A stretch of 57,495 nt of DNA from Acidobacteriota bacterium. GTDB lineage: Bacteria; Acidobacteriota; Blastocatellia; UBA7656. Under the pieces are notes generated by a model that saw only the letters and a program-made list of their open reading frames with translations, was not told the DNA's origin and searched no databases. This document shows, in pieces, positions 9,601 through 18,241 of this stretch. The first letter of the stretch is position 1. Every line of letters begins with the position of its first letter. The DNA lies in the NCBI GenBank assembly GCA_016201275.1, contig JACQDB010000018.1:1-57495 (forward strand), read 5' to 3'. Made by a program: the position numbers and the translations under genes.

Positions 9601-10168
9601 TAGCGGGGACACCGGCAACATCCGTGCCTACTCCTTAATCATCACTCCGGCGGTCTGTCAAACCGCGCCTTGCGTGTTGACCTGTCCGGCCAATGTCACC
9701 GCGTCATCGGCGGTTCCGTTGGCGGTCAATTACGCCCAGCCAACCTTGACGGGTGGTTGCGGGGTCGTGACCTGTTCGCCAGCTTCGGGGGCGGTCTTCC
9801 CGGTCGGGACGACCATAGTCACCTGCACGCCACAATCCGGTTCGTCTTGTTCGTTTACGGTGACGGTCGTCATCCCCTTCGACGTGTGCATACAGGATGA
9901 CAGCAATCCCAACAACGTCTTTCTGGCGAACTCGACCACGGGAGCCTATCGCTTCTGCTGTTCGGGAACTCCCTATACCGGCATCGCGGTGGTGACCAAG
10001 AAAGGCAACGTGATAACTTTCCAGCACAACGCCGCGGATCGCCGCTTACAGGCGACGAAAGACGGAGGAACCTTCAAGGCCTCGGCCTCGCTACAGTCAC
10101 CTCCTGGAACTACCAAGTGTGCGATCATAGACAGAGACACGCGCAACAATACCTGTAGCTGTCCATGA
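6644..10168 (+). CDS. Secreted subtilisin-fold serine protease with P-domain and HYR domain
   Basis: 1174 aa, with AAAAGGAGAAAG upstream and an N-terminal signal segment (about 10-37). A prodomain-like region leads into a protease domain (about 285-690): Asp in VISDGVD (D295) and Ser in FFGTSAAAPH (S650) are clear. Where S8 enzymes have the HGT motif, this protein has GDEGTAM (E324), with a His nine residues on (IVHD, H333), as in the group often labelled S53-like. After the catalytic domain come a CARDB-like/Ig-like region (about 720-840), a proprotein-convertase P-domain (about 855-1000; FVNDLKITL and NGTWNL hallmarks), a HYR domain (about 1005-1080; CPANVT, FPVGTT) and a Cys-containing C-terminal domain. 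It probably degrades extracellular protein. It is single-gene, with its own terminator. Confidence 0.88.
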   Translation: MSKPQRPTHKGLALLVLIIFAFACWQTSSWSNFAVHAAAIRASRASLDEATAMFKADPTPETASRFNEAMKDFEIAVAADPAYAKSIAPLTLAPSALLQVQILQAFKGSQTAAQKKIGSRLLIVSKKRQNKLPLGLESLRTSVETAVGGNAVVDLTVTSRIAGLKALDAYHFVIRSALGKTIRAEVPFDKLEEIAALPAIISIREPSRAYTSRMESSGMASTSGSRLAVNTGFNERAVRAKVQLQAALAKLAVPGSPRPMFVDNVSEGDRTHRALDARNGFGFTGMGVKIGVISDGVDTLATRQATGDLPAVTVLTGQGGSGDEGTAMLEIVHDLAPGAQLFFATALPTQAQFAQNIRDLRTAGCDIIVDDIIYLNESPFHDGQPTGLNSTMGIIAQAVNDVTAAGALYFSSAGNEGNKDDDTSGTWEGDFNANGTPAVLAGAGPVHNFGDGGQSVLVTFGGGNPPLLHWSDPLDTAANDYDLYDLDGSLTTIFDASTDTQDGAGGDDQPFEGISGGTFSGERLVVALFSGATRFIRLEVFRGTIALNTAGATYGHSATANAYSVAATPASAPFGTGEPSGPFPGPFTSANVSETFSCDGPRQLFYQADGTLFGAGTLAGQGLIRQKPDITAADGVMTAAPGFNPFFGTSAAAPHAAAIAALVKSANPMLTPTQIRTALTSSAIDIEGAGVDRDTGAGIVMGFEALQSIGATPIATLNLGTVTFTETGGDADGFLEPCERADFTIGLTNVGAATASAVSATLSSSTSGVVTNPAVSAYPNIAASASANNLTPFTVVLPCTLACGSTVNFTLTVTYTGGSSPQVFNFSYRLGAPGTPVTFSYTGPAVPIPDATDLSGSSPGAAVMAPLVVSGVSGPIFDVNFSIDGSSCSTTAGSTTVGLDHTFVNDLKITLISPATTSALVIDETDGSGNNFCQTVLDDESVGASIQTVVSSNAPFTGSFKPNAALSIFDGQTANGTWNLQAQDFFSGDTGNIRAYSLIITPAVCQTAPCVLTCPANVTASSAVPLAVNYAQPTLTGGCGVVTCSPASGAVFPVGTTIVTCTPQSGSSCSFTVTVVIPFDVCIQDDSNPNNVFLANSTTGAYRFCCSGTPYTGIAVVTKKGNVITFQHNAADRRLQATKDGGTFKASASLQSPPGTTKCAIIDRDTRNNTCSCP

Positions 10169-10179
10169 CCTTGAAACCA

Positions 10180-10212
10180 AAGAAGCGCTGGCGGCAACGT
10201 CAGCGCTTCTTT
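10180..10212 (+). terminator. Intrinsic terminator of the subtilisin-like protease gene
   Basis: Perfect 11-bp stem AAGAAGCGCTG (10180-10190) / 10201-10211 with a 10-base loop. The right arm ends in CTTCTTT. It lies 12 bases after the stop codon. The T-run is short, so strength is uncertain. Confidence 0.7.
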
Positions 10213-10440
10213 ACTCAGCACCAAACCGCAGCTTGGTTGTGGCCTCAGCGCGAGGCAAACCCTGGCGCGGCCTCGTCGCCAATATCAGCGGAAATAACTC
10301 GGCGCACGAGAGCAGATAAGCATCTGAGTAGCAACAACGAAATCCTTTCACCACGAAGATCACGAAGCCAACAAATCAATCAAGCACCTTCGTATTCCTG
10401 GTGTTTTTCGTAATTGGGAAACCAATTTTATTTTCCACAC

Positions 10441-10556
10441 TATAGCGAATTGCATTTGCCCACGACCACAACATCTAGTTGAGCGGCGGTCACAGAGCGC
10501 CGCACGGCGGTCACAGACCGCCTCTCAACCAATCGCATAGATCTCAACCCGCTATA
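10441..10556. repeat. Family B repeat with GTTGAG hairpin
   Basis: Starts TATAGCGAATTGC and ends CCCGCTATA, giving imperfect inverted ends. The cargo is a GTTGAGCGGCGGTCACAGA-type palindrome closely related to that of 3812-3926. The rest of the 870-base gap between the S8 gene and the first tricorn gene shows no gene; one stretch near 10345-10410 (CACGAAGATCACGAAGCC) resembles 43022-43050. Confidence 0.8.
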
Positions 10557-11037
10557 ACCAACAACGGTGATCTCTGTGCGTGATGGTTTGCTCAACGGCA
10601 AGCGTGCCAGATAGTGGAGATTTGAAGAAGGCGGATAGCTCGCCGCGTCCGTCAGTTTTTTTCTGCGCCCTGGGTTTGGCGCTTCCCGCTGCACGACAAA
10701 TTCATTTTATCATTTGAAAAACCAGCCGCCGCTCTTTATGATCTCGATGCCGCTCATACCCAGTCCAGCGCTTCATCCATAGATTACTTTTGTGAAGGCG
10801 AGGTGCGCTCTTTGCCGAAAGTCTTCCCGTTACAAAAGCGCCAGCCGAACCGCTCTCATCAGCAGCGATAAATCCAGTGGAACGCCGGAAGACTTCAGTG
10901 CGTAAGAGATTTTTCACGCACTGAACAGCATCTGAAACCCTATGACTTGCAGTGGACGAAAAAGTGAACAAAGCGGATACTTCTATCTTAAAATCCCATT
11001 CACGAAACGGATTTTCTATAAGGAGCCTCAACCCGAG

Positions 11038-14000
11038 ATGACAAAAATACTTCTTCCTGTGGTGCTTTTACTGGCGCTTGCGGTAACGGCATTGGCGCAA
11101 GGTGAGTCGGTAACTCTCTATCAAAAACCGACGCTGAACCGCACTCATATTGTATTTGTTTACGCCGGTGATTTATGGATAGTCGGGCGCGCAGGCGGCG
11201 ACGCCAAACGTCTGACCAACGGCGTCGGCACGGAAACCGATCCGGTCTTTTCGCCCGATGGCGCGACCCTTGCCTTCACCGGCGAGTACGATGGCAACGT
11301 GGATGTTTACACCGTACCGGCAAGTGGCGGCGTGCCACGTCGTTTGACTTATCATCCGGATGTGGATCGCGTCGTGGGTTGGAGCCGCGATGGCAAGCAA
11401 GTGCTGTTTGCTTCGGCGCGCCTCAGCACCTCGCGTTACAATCGCCTCTTCACCGTTGGCCTCAAGGGCGGCTTGCCCGAACCTCTGCCTTTGCCGATGG
11501 CGCAATATGGCTCCTATTCCGCCGACGGTCAGCACCTCGCTTATGAACCCTTGACCCAATGGCAGCCCGATTGGAAACGCTACAAGGGCGGCCAGACCAT
11601 GCCGATTTGGATTGCCCACCTCAGTGATTCGACCATCGAAAAATTGCCGCGTGAAAATTCCAATGACCGTTACCCCATGTGGATTGGCGATAAAATTTAT
11701 TTTCTATCGAATCGCACCGGCGCAGTCACTTTGTTTGCTTATGACACCAAAGCAAAGAAGGTCGAACAATTGATTCACAACAACGGGCTGGATTTCAAAT
11801 ACGCTTCGGCAGGCCCCGACGCGATTGCGCTGGAACAGTTCGGCACTATCAGTCTTTACGATTTGAAAACTGCCAAGACCAGCAAAGTCACTATTCGTTT
11901 AGCCAACGATTTGCTCGCCGTGCGTCCGCGTTTTGAGCGTGTTGGCAATCGCATAACCAATGCGGCGATTTCGCCGACCGGCGCACGAGCGGTCTTTGAA
12001 GCGCGTGGCGAAATCATTTCGGTTCCCGCCGAAAAAGGCGATGCGCGCAATTTGACCAACACGACAGGCGTGATGGAACGCGACCCGGCGTGGTCGCCCG
12101 ACGGCAAATGGATTGCCTATTTTTCCGATGAATCGGGCGAATACGCTTTGCATCTGCGCGATCAGAAAGGCGAAGGCGAAGTCAAAAAAATTTCCTTGCC
12201 GCCGACTTTTTACTTTTCGCCGGTCTGGTCGCCCGACAGCAAAAAGATTGCCTTGACCGATAAGAAACTCCAGCTCTGGTATCTGGACATAGACAAAGGC
12301 AGGCTCGTCAAAGTGGACAGCAACCCGATTGGCGCAAACGATGATGTGGTGCAGGCCAACTGGTCGCCCGATAGCCGTTGGATTGCCTACACAAAAAATC
12401 TGCCGAACCTGTTGCGCGCCGTCTTTATCTATTCACTCGACGCCGCCAAAGCCACGCAAATCACCGACGGCTTGAGCGATGCGCGCTATCCGGCTTTCGA
12501 TGCGAATGGCAAGTATCTTTATTTCACTGCCAGCACCAATCTCGGCCCTGCTATCAGTTTTGCAGACCTTTCTGGCATCGCGCATCAAACCACGCGCAAT
12601 GTGTATGCAGTGGTTCTCCGCAACGATATTCCTTCGCCGCTGGCACCCGAAAGCGATGAAGAAAAAGTGCAGCCGGAAAAGAAAGACGAGGCCAAACCGG
12701 CAGACAAACCCGCTGAAACCGGCGATAAAAAAGCCGACGATGCGACCGCTGATAAGAACCCGCAAGGTGCGCCTACAGCCGCCGGAGCGCCTGCTGCGCC
12801 AGCGCCTGCGGGTGCTATGCCAACGGCAAAAAAACCTGTTGAGCCAGTACGTATAGACTTTGACGCGATTGACCAACGCATCCTCGCTTTGCCGATTCCG
12901 GCGCGCAATTACATCAGCCTGCAAACTGGTCGCGCCAATAATTTTTATGTCGTCGAAGCGCCGCCGATTAGCTTTGACACCTTTGCTCCGCCATCGCTCA
13001 TCGTTCACAAATACGATCTTGATAAACGCAAATTCGATAAAGCCCTCGAAGGCGTAAGCGGTTTCACGCTTTCGGCAAACGGCGAAAAGGCTTTGTATCG
13101 TCAAGGGCCAAACTGGCTGATTGCGTCAACGGCGACGCTGGGCGCGCCTGTGCCGCCGGGCGCTCCGGGGGGGCCGAATATGCTGCGCGTCAATGAAATG
13201 GAAGTGCAGGTTGACCCCATCGCCGAATGGCGGCAGATGTACCACGAAGTGTGGCGCGGCGAACGCGATTTCTTTTACGACCCCAATGCTCACGGACTGG
13301 ATTTGAAGGCGGCGGAAAAACTCTATGAGCCGTACCTGGCGGCGGTCGCGCATCGCGCCGATTTGAATTATCTGTTCACCGAGATGCTCAATCAATTAAC
13401 CGTAGGCCATATGTTCATACGCGGCGGCGATCAAGTGCGCCCGAACTTTGTGCCGGGCGGCTTGCTCGGTTGCGATTACAAAATAGAAAACGGGCGTTAT
13501 CGTTTCGCCAAAATCTATAACGGCGAAAACTGGAATCCGCAATTGCGTGCGCCGCTGACGCAACCCGGCGTCAACGTCAAAGAGGGCGAATATCTGTTGG
13601 CCGTCAACGGGCGCAATCTGAGCGCTGACGATGATGTTTATCAGGCGTTCGAGAGCAAAGCCAATAAACAGGTGGTGATTAAAGTGGGCGCGAATCCTGA
13701 CGGCGCGGGCGCACGCGAAGTCACCGTGGTGCCTGTGGCTAGTGAAGGCGGCCTCAGAAATCTGGCGTGGATCGAAGGCAATCGCCGCAAGGTTGACCAA
13801 TTGAGCGGCGGCAGGCTGGCCTATATTTATATGCCGGACACTGCCGTTGGCGGCTACATCAGTTTCAATCGGTACTTCTTCGCGCAGACCAACAAAGAGG
13901 GCGCGGTGATGGACGAGCGTTTCAATGGTGGCGGTCTGCTTGCCGATTATGTGGTTCAACATTTGACGCGCCAGCCCTTGAGCATGATTCATTACCGCGA

Positions 14001-14460
14001 AGGTGGACAGGATGTGCCTGTACCGGCGGGAGCAATTTATGGCCCCAAGGCCATGTTGATTAATGAGCTTGCGGGGTCGGGCGGCGACGCGATGCCGTGG
14101 TATTTTCGCAAATCAAACATCGGCCCAACCATAGGCAAACGCACCTGGGGCGGTTTGATTGCTGCGTTCTCCGCGCCGACCTTGATGGATGGCGGTGCCG
14201 TCACTGCGCCGGATGCGGCGATTTATGGACTCAAAGGCGAGTGGGAAGTCGAAAACGTCGGCGTTCCTGCCGATATGGAAGTCGAGTTCGACCCTGCTTT
14301 ATGGCGGCAAGGGCGCGACCCGCAATTGGAAACAGCGGTAGAATACTTGCTCGACGAATTGAAAAAGCATCCGCGTCCGCAATACCAATTGCCGCCGTTT
14401 CCCAATTATCAAAAAGGCGCAGGCGCTTTGCCCTCCGCCAATGGCAGCAAACCGAAATAA
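11038..14460 (+). CDS. Tricorn protease homologue 1 (S41, intact)
   Basis: 1140 aa. The ATG at 11038 follows an AAGGAG site and starts a signal peptide (ending near LAQ); the frame is open to 10942 without features. Domains: N-terminal beta-propellers (about 25-560, repeated SPDG/WSPDGKWIAY blades), a Pro/Ala/Lys-rich linker (about 545-600), a helical S41 cap, a PDZ-like region (about 840-905) and the S41 protease core. Catalytic residues are visible as the His in TVGHM (about H791) and the nucleophile in AGSGGD (about S1014). Archaeal tricorn is a cytosolic hexamer that cuts oligopeptides to 2-4 residues; this one carries an export signal, so it probably works in the periplasm. It is first of three tandem copies and the only one with an unbroken 5' end. 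Confidence 0.92.
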   Translation: MTKILLPVVLLLALAVTALAQGESVTLYQKPTLNRTHIVFVYAGDLWIVGRAGGDAKRLTNGVGTETDPVFSPDGATLAFTGEYDGNVDVYTVPASGGVPRRLTYHPDVDRVVGWSRDGKQVLFASARLSTSRYNRLFTVGLKGGLPEPLPLPMAQYGSYSADGQHLAYEPLTQWQPDWKRYKGGQTMPIWIAHLSDSTIEKLPRENSNDRYPMWIGDKIYFLSNRTGAVTLFAYDTKAKKVEQLIHNNGLDFKYASAGPDAIALEQFGTISLYDLKTAKTSKVTIRLANDLLAVRPRFERVGNRITNAAISPTGARAVFEARGEIISVPAEKGDARNLTNTTGVMERDPAWSPDGKWIAYFSDESGEYALHLRDQKGEGEVKKISLPPTFYFSPVWSPDSKKIALTDKKLQLWYLDIDKGRLVKVDSNPIGANDDVVQANWSPDSRWIAYTKNLPNLLRAVFIYSLDAAKATQITDGLSDARYPAFDANGKYLYFTASTNLGPAISFADLSGIAHQTTRNVYAVVLRNDIPSPLAPESDEEKVQPEKKDEAKPADKPAETGDKKADDATADKNPQGAPTAAGAPAAPAPAGAMPTAKKPVEPVRIDFDAIDQRILALPIPARNYISLQTGRANNFYVVEAPPISFDTFAPPSLIVHKYDLDKRKFDKALEGVSGFTLSANGEKALYRQGPNWLIASTATLGAPVPPGAPGGPNMLRVNEMEVQVDPIAEWRQMYHEVWRGERDFFYDPNAHGLDLKAAEKLYEPYLAAVAHRADLNYLFTEMLNQLTVGHMFIRGGDQVRPNFVPGGLLGCDYKIENGRYRFAKIYNGENWNPQLRAPLTQPGVNVKEGEYLLAVNGRNLSADDDVYQAFESKANKQVVIKVGANPDGAGAREVTVVPVASEGGLRNLAWIEGNRRKVDQLSGGRLAYIYMPDTAVGGYISFNRYFFAQTNKEGAVMDERFNGGGLLADYVVQHLTRQPLSMIHYREGGQDVPVPAGAIYGPKAMLINELAGSGGDAMPWYFRKSNIGPTIGKRTWGGLIAAFSAPTLMDGGAVTAPDAAIYGLKGEWEVENVGVPADMEVEFDPALWRQGRDPQLETAVEYLLDELKKHPRPQYQLPPFPNYQKGAGALPSANGSKPK

Positions 14461-14471
14461 GTAACAAGGCA

Positions 14472-14520
14472 AAAGGCGCTAGGCCAAAGGTGCGACCGCT
14501 GAGTTTGGCCTAGCGCCTTT
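14472..14520 (+). terminator. Strong hairpin terminator after tricorn homologue 1
   Basis: Perfect 17-bp stem (14472-14488 / 14504-14520), beginning AAAGGCGCTAGGCCAAA and ending in CGCCTTT, just after the stop codon. The A-rich left and T-rich right ends could work in both directions. Confidence 0.7.
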
Positions 14521-14676
14521 AGCCGATCAAAACTTTTGCCCAACGACGCAATATCAACAGTGGAAATCTTACCTTGGTCGGAGAGCGCGTGACGCCTGCC
14601 CCGCATCGTGGGGCGCTGCAATCAAAGGCTCTCAGCGCCAGACCCGCGCTCTCGTTTCTGCATCGGAGATATGGAT

Positions 14677-14884
14677 ATGAAAAAAGCTCTCTTGATCGTT
14701 TTACTTTTTATACTGACGGCGCTGGCCGCCTTCGCGCAAAGCGACAAGCCGACGATGTTTCGTCAACCGGCTTTGAGCAAAGATAAAATCGTTTTTGTTT
14801 ATGCGGGCGATTTGTGGATAGTCGGACGCGAAGGCGGTGCGGCTGAACGCTTGACCACGGGCATCGGCACGGAGACTTCGCCGA
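14677..14884 (+). pseudogene. Tricorn homologue 2, 5' fragment (frame lost at ~14883)
   Basis: The ATG at 14677 is 8 bases after GGAG and starts a signal peptide (MKKALLIVLLFIL...AFAQ) and the first propeller strand ending GIGTETSP. At that point the sequence jumps, relative to homologue 1, to a region about 91 codons further on and in another frame. Translation from this start would run out of frame to 15165. The fragment shares an exact 141-bp stretch (14743-14883) with homologue 3. Confidence 0.75.
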
Positions 14885-14912
14885 TTCGGCGGACGCTTCG
14901 CAGCTTGCTTAC

Positions 14913-17693
14913 GTGCCGCTGCCGCGTTCGTTCAATAACTGGAAGCGCTATCGTGGCGGCACCGCAACGCCGATCTGGATTGCCAATCTTGCCGATTCCA
15001 GCATCGAAAAAATTCCGCGTGAAAACTCCAACGACTTCAACCCGATGTGGGTCGGCAACAAAATCTATTTTCTTTCTGACCGCAACGGCGCGGTCACTTT
15101 GTTTGCTTATGACACGCAAACGAAAAAAGTTTCGCAGCTACTTAACAACACCGGCCTTGATATGAAATCGGCGTCAGCAAGCAGCGAGGCGATTGCTTAC
15201 GAGCAGTTCGGCTCAATCAATCTTTACGATTTGAAATCGGGCAAAAGTAAAAAAGTCAACATCACCTTGAATGGCGATTTGCCTTTTGTGCGCGCCCATT
15301 TTGAAAAGGTCGCGCCGCGCATCACCAACGCCGCGATTTCACCGACCGGCGCACGAGCGGTCTTTGAAGCGCGTGGCGAAATCATTTCGGTTCCCGCCGA
15401 AAAAGGCGATGCGCGCAATTTGACCAACACTTCAGGCGTCGCCGAACGCGACCCGGCGTGGTCGCCCGACGGCAAATGGATTGCCTACCTTTCGGATGAA
15501 TCGGGCGAATACGCTTTGCATCTACGCGATCAGAAAGGCGAAGGCGAAACCAAAAAAATCGCTCTGCCGCCGTCATTTTATTATTCGCCAACGTGGTCGC
15601 CCGACAGCAAAAAGATTGCCCTGTTCGATAAAAAACTCCAACTCTGGTACGTGGATATTGAAAAAGCTACGCCGATCAAAATTGATGCGACGCTGGCGGG
15701 AGCGGGAACGCTTGACCCGACCTGGTCGCCCGACAGCAAGTGGGTGGCCTATGCCAAGGCTTTGCAATCGTGGATTCGCGCCATCTTTGTTTACTCCGTC
15801 GAAGAAGGCAAGAGCTATCAAATCACCGATGGTTTGAGCGATGCGCGCTTTCCTTCATTTGATAAAAGCGGCAAGTATCTCTACTTCACCGCCTCGACCG
15901 ATACGGTGAACACTTCGGCGGGGCTTGATATGTCTTCGTATCCGTTCCGTCCGACGCGCAGCGTGTATGTATGCGTGTTGCGAAAAGATTTGTCGTCGCC
16001 GCTGGCACCGGAAAGCGATGAAGAAAAGATTCAAGAAGACAAACCCACAGAGGCCCCCAAGCCGCCGATGAAACCGCAGCCGGTGAAGGTCACGATTGAT
16101 TTTGAAAAGATTAATCAGCGCATACTGGCTTTGCCGATTCCCAATCGCAGCTACTTCGGATTGGTCGCCGGAAAAGCCAGCACCATCTACCTGGTGGAAG
16201 TTTCCCCAGCCCCCGGCACCCAAGGTGCTGCGGTGCAGAAATATGATTTGGACAAGCGCAAACTCGACAAGGTGCTGGACGGCATTCTCAGTTTTGAGGT
16301 TTCGGCAAACGGCGAAAAGGCTTTGTATCGTCAAGGGCCAAACTGGCTGATTGCGTCAACGGCAACGCTGGGCGCGCCTGTGCCGCCGGGCGCTCCGGGG
16401 GGGCCGAATATGCTGCGCGTCAATGAAATGGAAGTGCAGGTTGACCCCATCGCCGAATGGCGGCAGATGTACAAAGAGGTGTGGCGCATTGAACGCGATT
16501 TCTTTTATGCACCGAATTATCATGGCTTGAATTTGAAAGAGGCCGAAAAGAAATACGAGCCGTATCTTGGCGCGCTGGCGCATCGCGCTGATTTGAATTA
16601 TCTGTTTGGCGAGATGCTTGGCGAATTAAGCGTAGGCCACCTGTATGTGCAAGGCGGCGACACGCCGAATCCGAATCGCGTGCCGGGCGGCTTGCTCGGT
16701 TGCGATTACAAAATAGAAAACGGGCGCTATCGTTTCGCCAAAATTTACGATGGGGAAAACTGGAATCCGCAATTGCGTGCGCCGCTGACGCAACCCGGCG
16801 TCAATGTCAAAGAGGGCGAATATCTGTTGGCCGTCAATGGTCGCAATCTGACGGCAAGCGACAACGTCTATCAATTTTTTGAAAGCACGGCAGGCAAACA
16901 GGTCTTCATCAAAGTCGGAGCAAACCCCGATGCTGCCAATTCCCGCGAAGTTACCGTAGTGCCTGTGGCAAGTGAAGGCGGCCTCAGAAATCTGGCGTGG
17001 ATTGAAGACAACCGCCGCCAGGTCGAGCAGTTGAGCGGCGGCAAATTGGCTTACATATGGTTGCCCGACACCGCACAGGGCGGCTATACCAATTTCAATC
17101 GCTACTACTTCGCGCAGCTTGATAAACAGGGCGCGGTGATTGACGAGCGCTTCAACAGCGGCGGCAGTGCTGCCGATTACATCATAGATTTTTTGCGAAA
17201 GCCGATTATGAATTATTGGGCGGTGCGCGAGGGGCTGGAAGGGACTACACCATTCGGCGTCATCAACGGCCCCAAGGTCATGATAATCAATGAATATGCG
17301 GGTTCGGGCGGCGATTTGATGCCGTGGTTGTTCCGCCAAAACAAGATTGGTCCGCTCATCGGCAAACGCACTTGGGGCGGCTTGGTTGGCATTGGCGGCT
17401 ATCCGCAATTGATTGATGGCGGCCAGGTGACCGCGCCGCACTTTGCGTTTTACACCGCCGAAGGCAAGTGGGACGTTGAAAATATCGGCGTCGCCCCGGA
17501 CATCGAAATTGACCTGGACCCGAAAGCCTGGCGACAGGGACACGATGTGCAATTGGAGAAGGCCGTCGCCGAGGCGCTCGATTTATGGAAGAAGAATCCG
17601 CCGCAGCGTCCGCAACACCCGGCCTATCCCGATTATCACAAAAAGGACACACACCTGAATCCTGAGTCGGTAAACGGCAGCCGCAAAAATTGA
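14913..17693 (+). CDS. Tricorn protease homologue 2 (5'-truncated reading frame)
   Basis: Main reading frame, 926 aa from the first available start (GTG at 14913). Homology to homologue 1 extends upstream of it in this frame (SADASQLAYVPL) to the break at about 14884. It retains the propeller repeats (WSPDGKWIAYLSDE), a linker with KPPMKPQP, the S41 cap (EVWRIERDFFYAPNYHGLN), the His in SVGHLY and the nucleophile region in EYAGSGGDLMPW, so the catalytic half is complete. Without the 5' fragment it has no signal peptide and lacks part of the first propeller. Either the gene is a pseudogene or the break is an assembly error; see findings. Product and family are certain, functionality is not. 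Confidence 0.8.
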   Translation: MPLPRSFNNWKRYRGGTATPIWIANLADSSIEKIPRENSNDFNPMWVGNKIYFLSDRNGAVTLFAYDTQTKKVSQLLNNTGLDMKSASASSEAIAYEQFGSINLYDLKSGKSKKVNITLNGDLPFVRAHFEKVAPRITNAAISPTGARAVFEARGEIISVPAEKGDARNLTNTSGVAERDPAWSPDGKWIAYLSDESGEYALHLRDQKGEGETKKIALPPSFYYSPTWSPDSKKIALFDKKLQLWYVDIEKATPIKIDATLAGAGTLDPTWSPDSKWVAYAKALQSWIRAIFVYSVEEGKSYQITDGLSDARFPSFDKSGKYLYFTASTDTVNTSAGLDMSSYPFRPTRSVYVCVLRKDLSSPLAPESDEEKIQEDKPTEAPKPPMKPQPVKVTIDFEKINQRILALPIPNRSYFGLVAGKASTIYLVEVSPAPGTQGAAVQKYDLDKRKLDKVLDGILSFEVSANGEKALYRQGPNWLIASTATLGAPVPPGAPGGPNMLRVNEMEVQVDPIAEWRQMYKEVWRIERDFFYAPNYHGLNLKEAEKKYEPYLGALAHRADLNYLFGEMLGELSVGHLYVQGGDTPNPNRVPGGLLGCDYKIENGRYRFAKIYDGENWNPQLRAPLTQPGVNVKEGEYLLAVNGRNLTASDNVYQFFESTAGKQVFIKVGANPDAANSREVTVVPVASEGGLRNLAWIEDNRRQVEQLSGGKLAYIWLPDTAQGGYTNFNRYYFAQLDKQGAVIDERFNSGGSAADYIIDFLRKPIMNYWAVREGLEGTTPFGVINGPKVMIINEYAGSGGDLMPWLFRQNKIGPLIGKRTWGGLVGIGGYPQLIDGGQVTAPHFAFYTAEGKWDVENIGVAPDIEIDLDPKAWRQGHDVQLEKAVAEALDLWKKNPPQRPQHPAYPDYHKKDTHLNPESVNGSRKN

Positions 17694-17765
17694 AAGGGAG
17701 CAGAGGAGTAGGGGAGAAAGGGAGTAGGGGAGAAAGGGTGAATAATCGCCTAGCGGTATCTTGAG

Positions 17766-17923
17766 TTTAGCCGTGTCTTTTCAAGCACGGGACAAGATAC
17801 GTGATGCGAACTACGTCGCGTCAGCGACGATTGAATTACCGATGGCTGGAGAAGTCAGCCGTCGCTGACGCGACGCCCATTGTGGATTGATGTTTCGCCC
17901 GTGCCTGAAAAGACACGGCTAAA
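17766..17923. repeat. Nested inverted repeat between tricorn homologues 2 and 3
   Basis: Outer 26-bp arms (17766-17791 / 17898-17923, one mismatch; TTTAGCCGTGTCTTTTCA on the left) enclose inner perfect 16-bp arms CGTCGCGTCAGCGACG (17814-17829 / 17860-17875). The inner arm is itself partly palindromic. The rest of the 330-base gap begins with a purine-rich run (GGGAGAAAGGGAGTAGGGGAG). No gene is seen. Confidence 0.8.
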
Positions 17924-18025
17924 TTCATACGGTCGCGACGCGACTAATCATAATTCCCGGCATATCAAACAAGTGGATAATCTCCACCTGACTCTACGCC
18001 GTTTTGCTTTCATGAGGAGAAAGAA

Positions 18026-18241
18026 ATGAAAAGAGTTCTACTAATTATTCTAGTGCTGCTGGCGCTGACCGGCACGACGTTGGCGCAAAGTGACAAGCCG
18101 ACGATGTTTCGTCAACCGGCTTTGAGCAAAGATAAAATCGTTTTTGTTTATGCGGGCGATTTGTGGATAGTCGGACGCGAAGGCGGTGCGGCTGAACGCT
18201 TGACCACGGGCATCGGCACGGAGACTTCGCCGTGGATGTAG
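18026..18241 (+). pseudogene. Tricorn homologue 3, 5' fragment (stops at 18241)
   Basis: GAGGAG lies before the ATG at 18026. It encodes a signal peptide (MKRVLLIILVLLAL...LAQ) and the first propeller strand, then ends ETSPWM-stop. Compared with homologue 1 about 38 codons are missing at the junction and the frame changes. Bases 18092-18232 are identical to 14743-14883 of homologue 2, and the break falls at the end of that identity. Confidence 0.75.

Noticed and set aside
17694-17745. Purine-rich repeat (GGGAGAAAGGGAGTAGGGGAG) as a tandem repeat element
   Set aside because: Only two to three imperfect units of low complexity; not enough to call an element.
14913-18232. Programmed frameshifting in tricorn homologues 2 and 3
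   Set aside because: Many codons are missing at each junction and no slippery sequence is seen, so the breaks are deletions or assembly errors rather than recoding sites.
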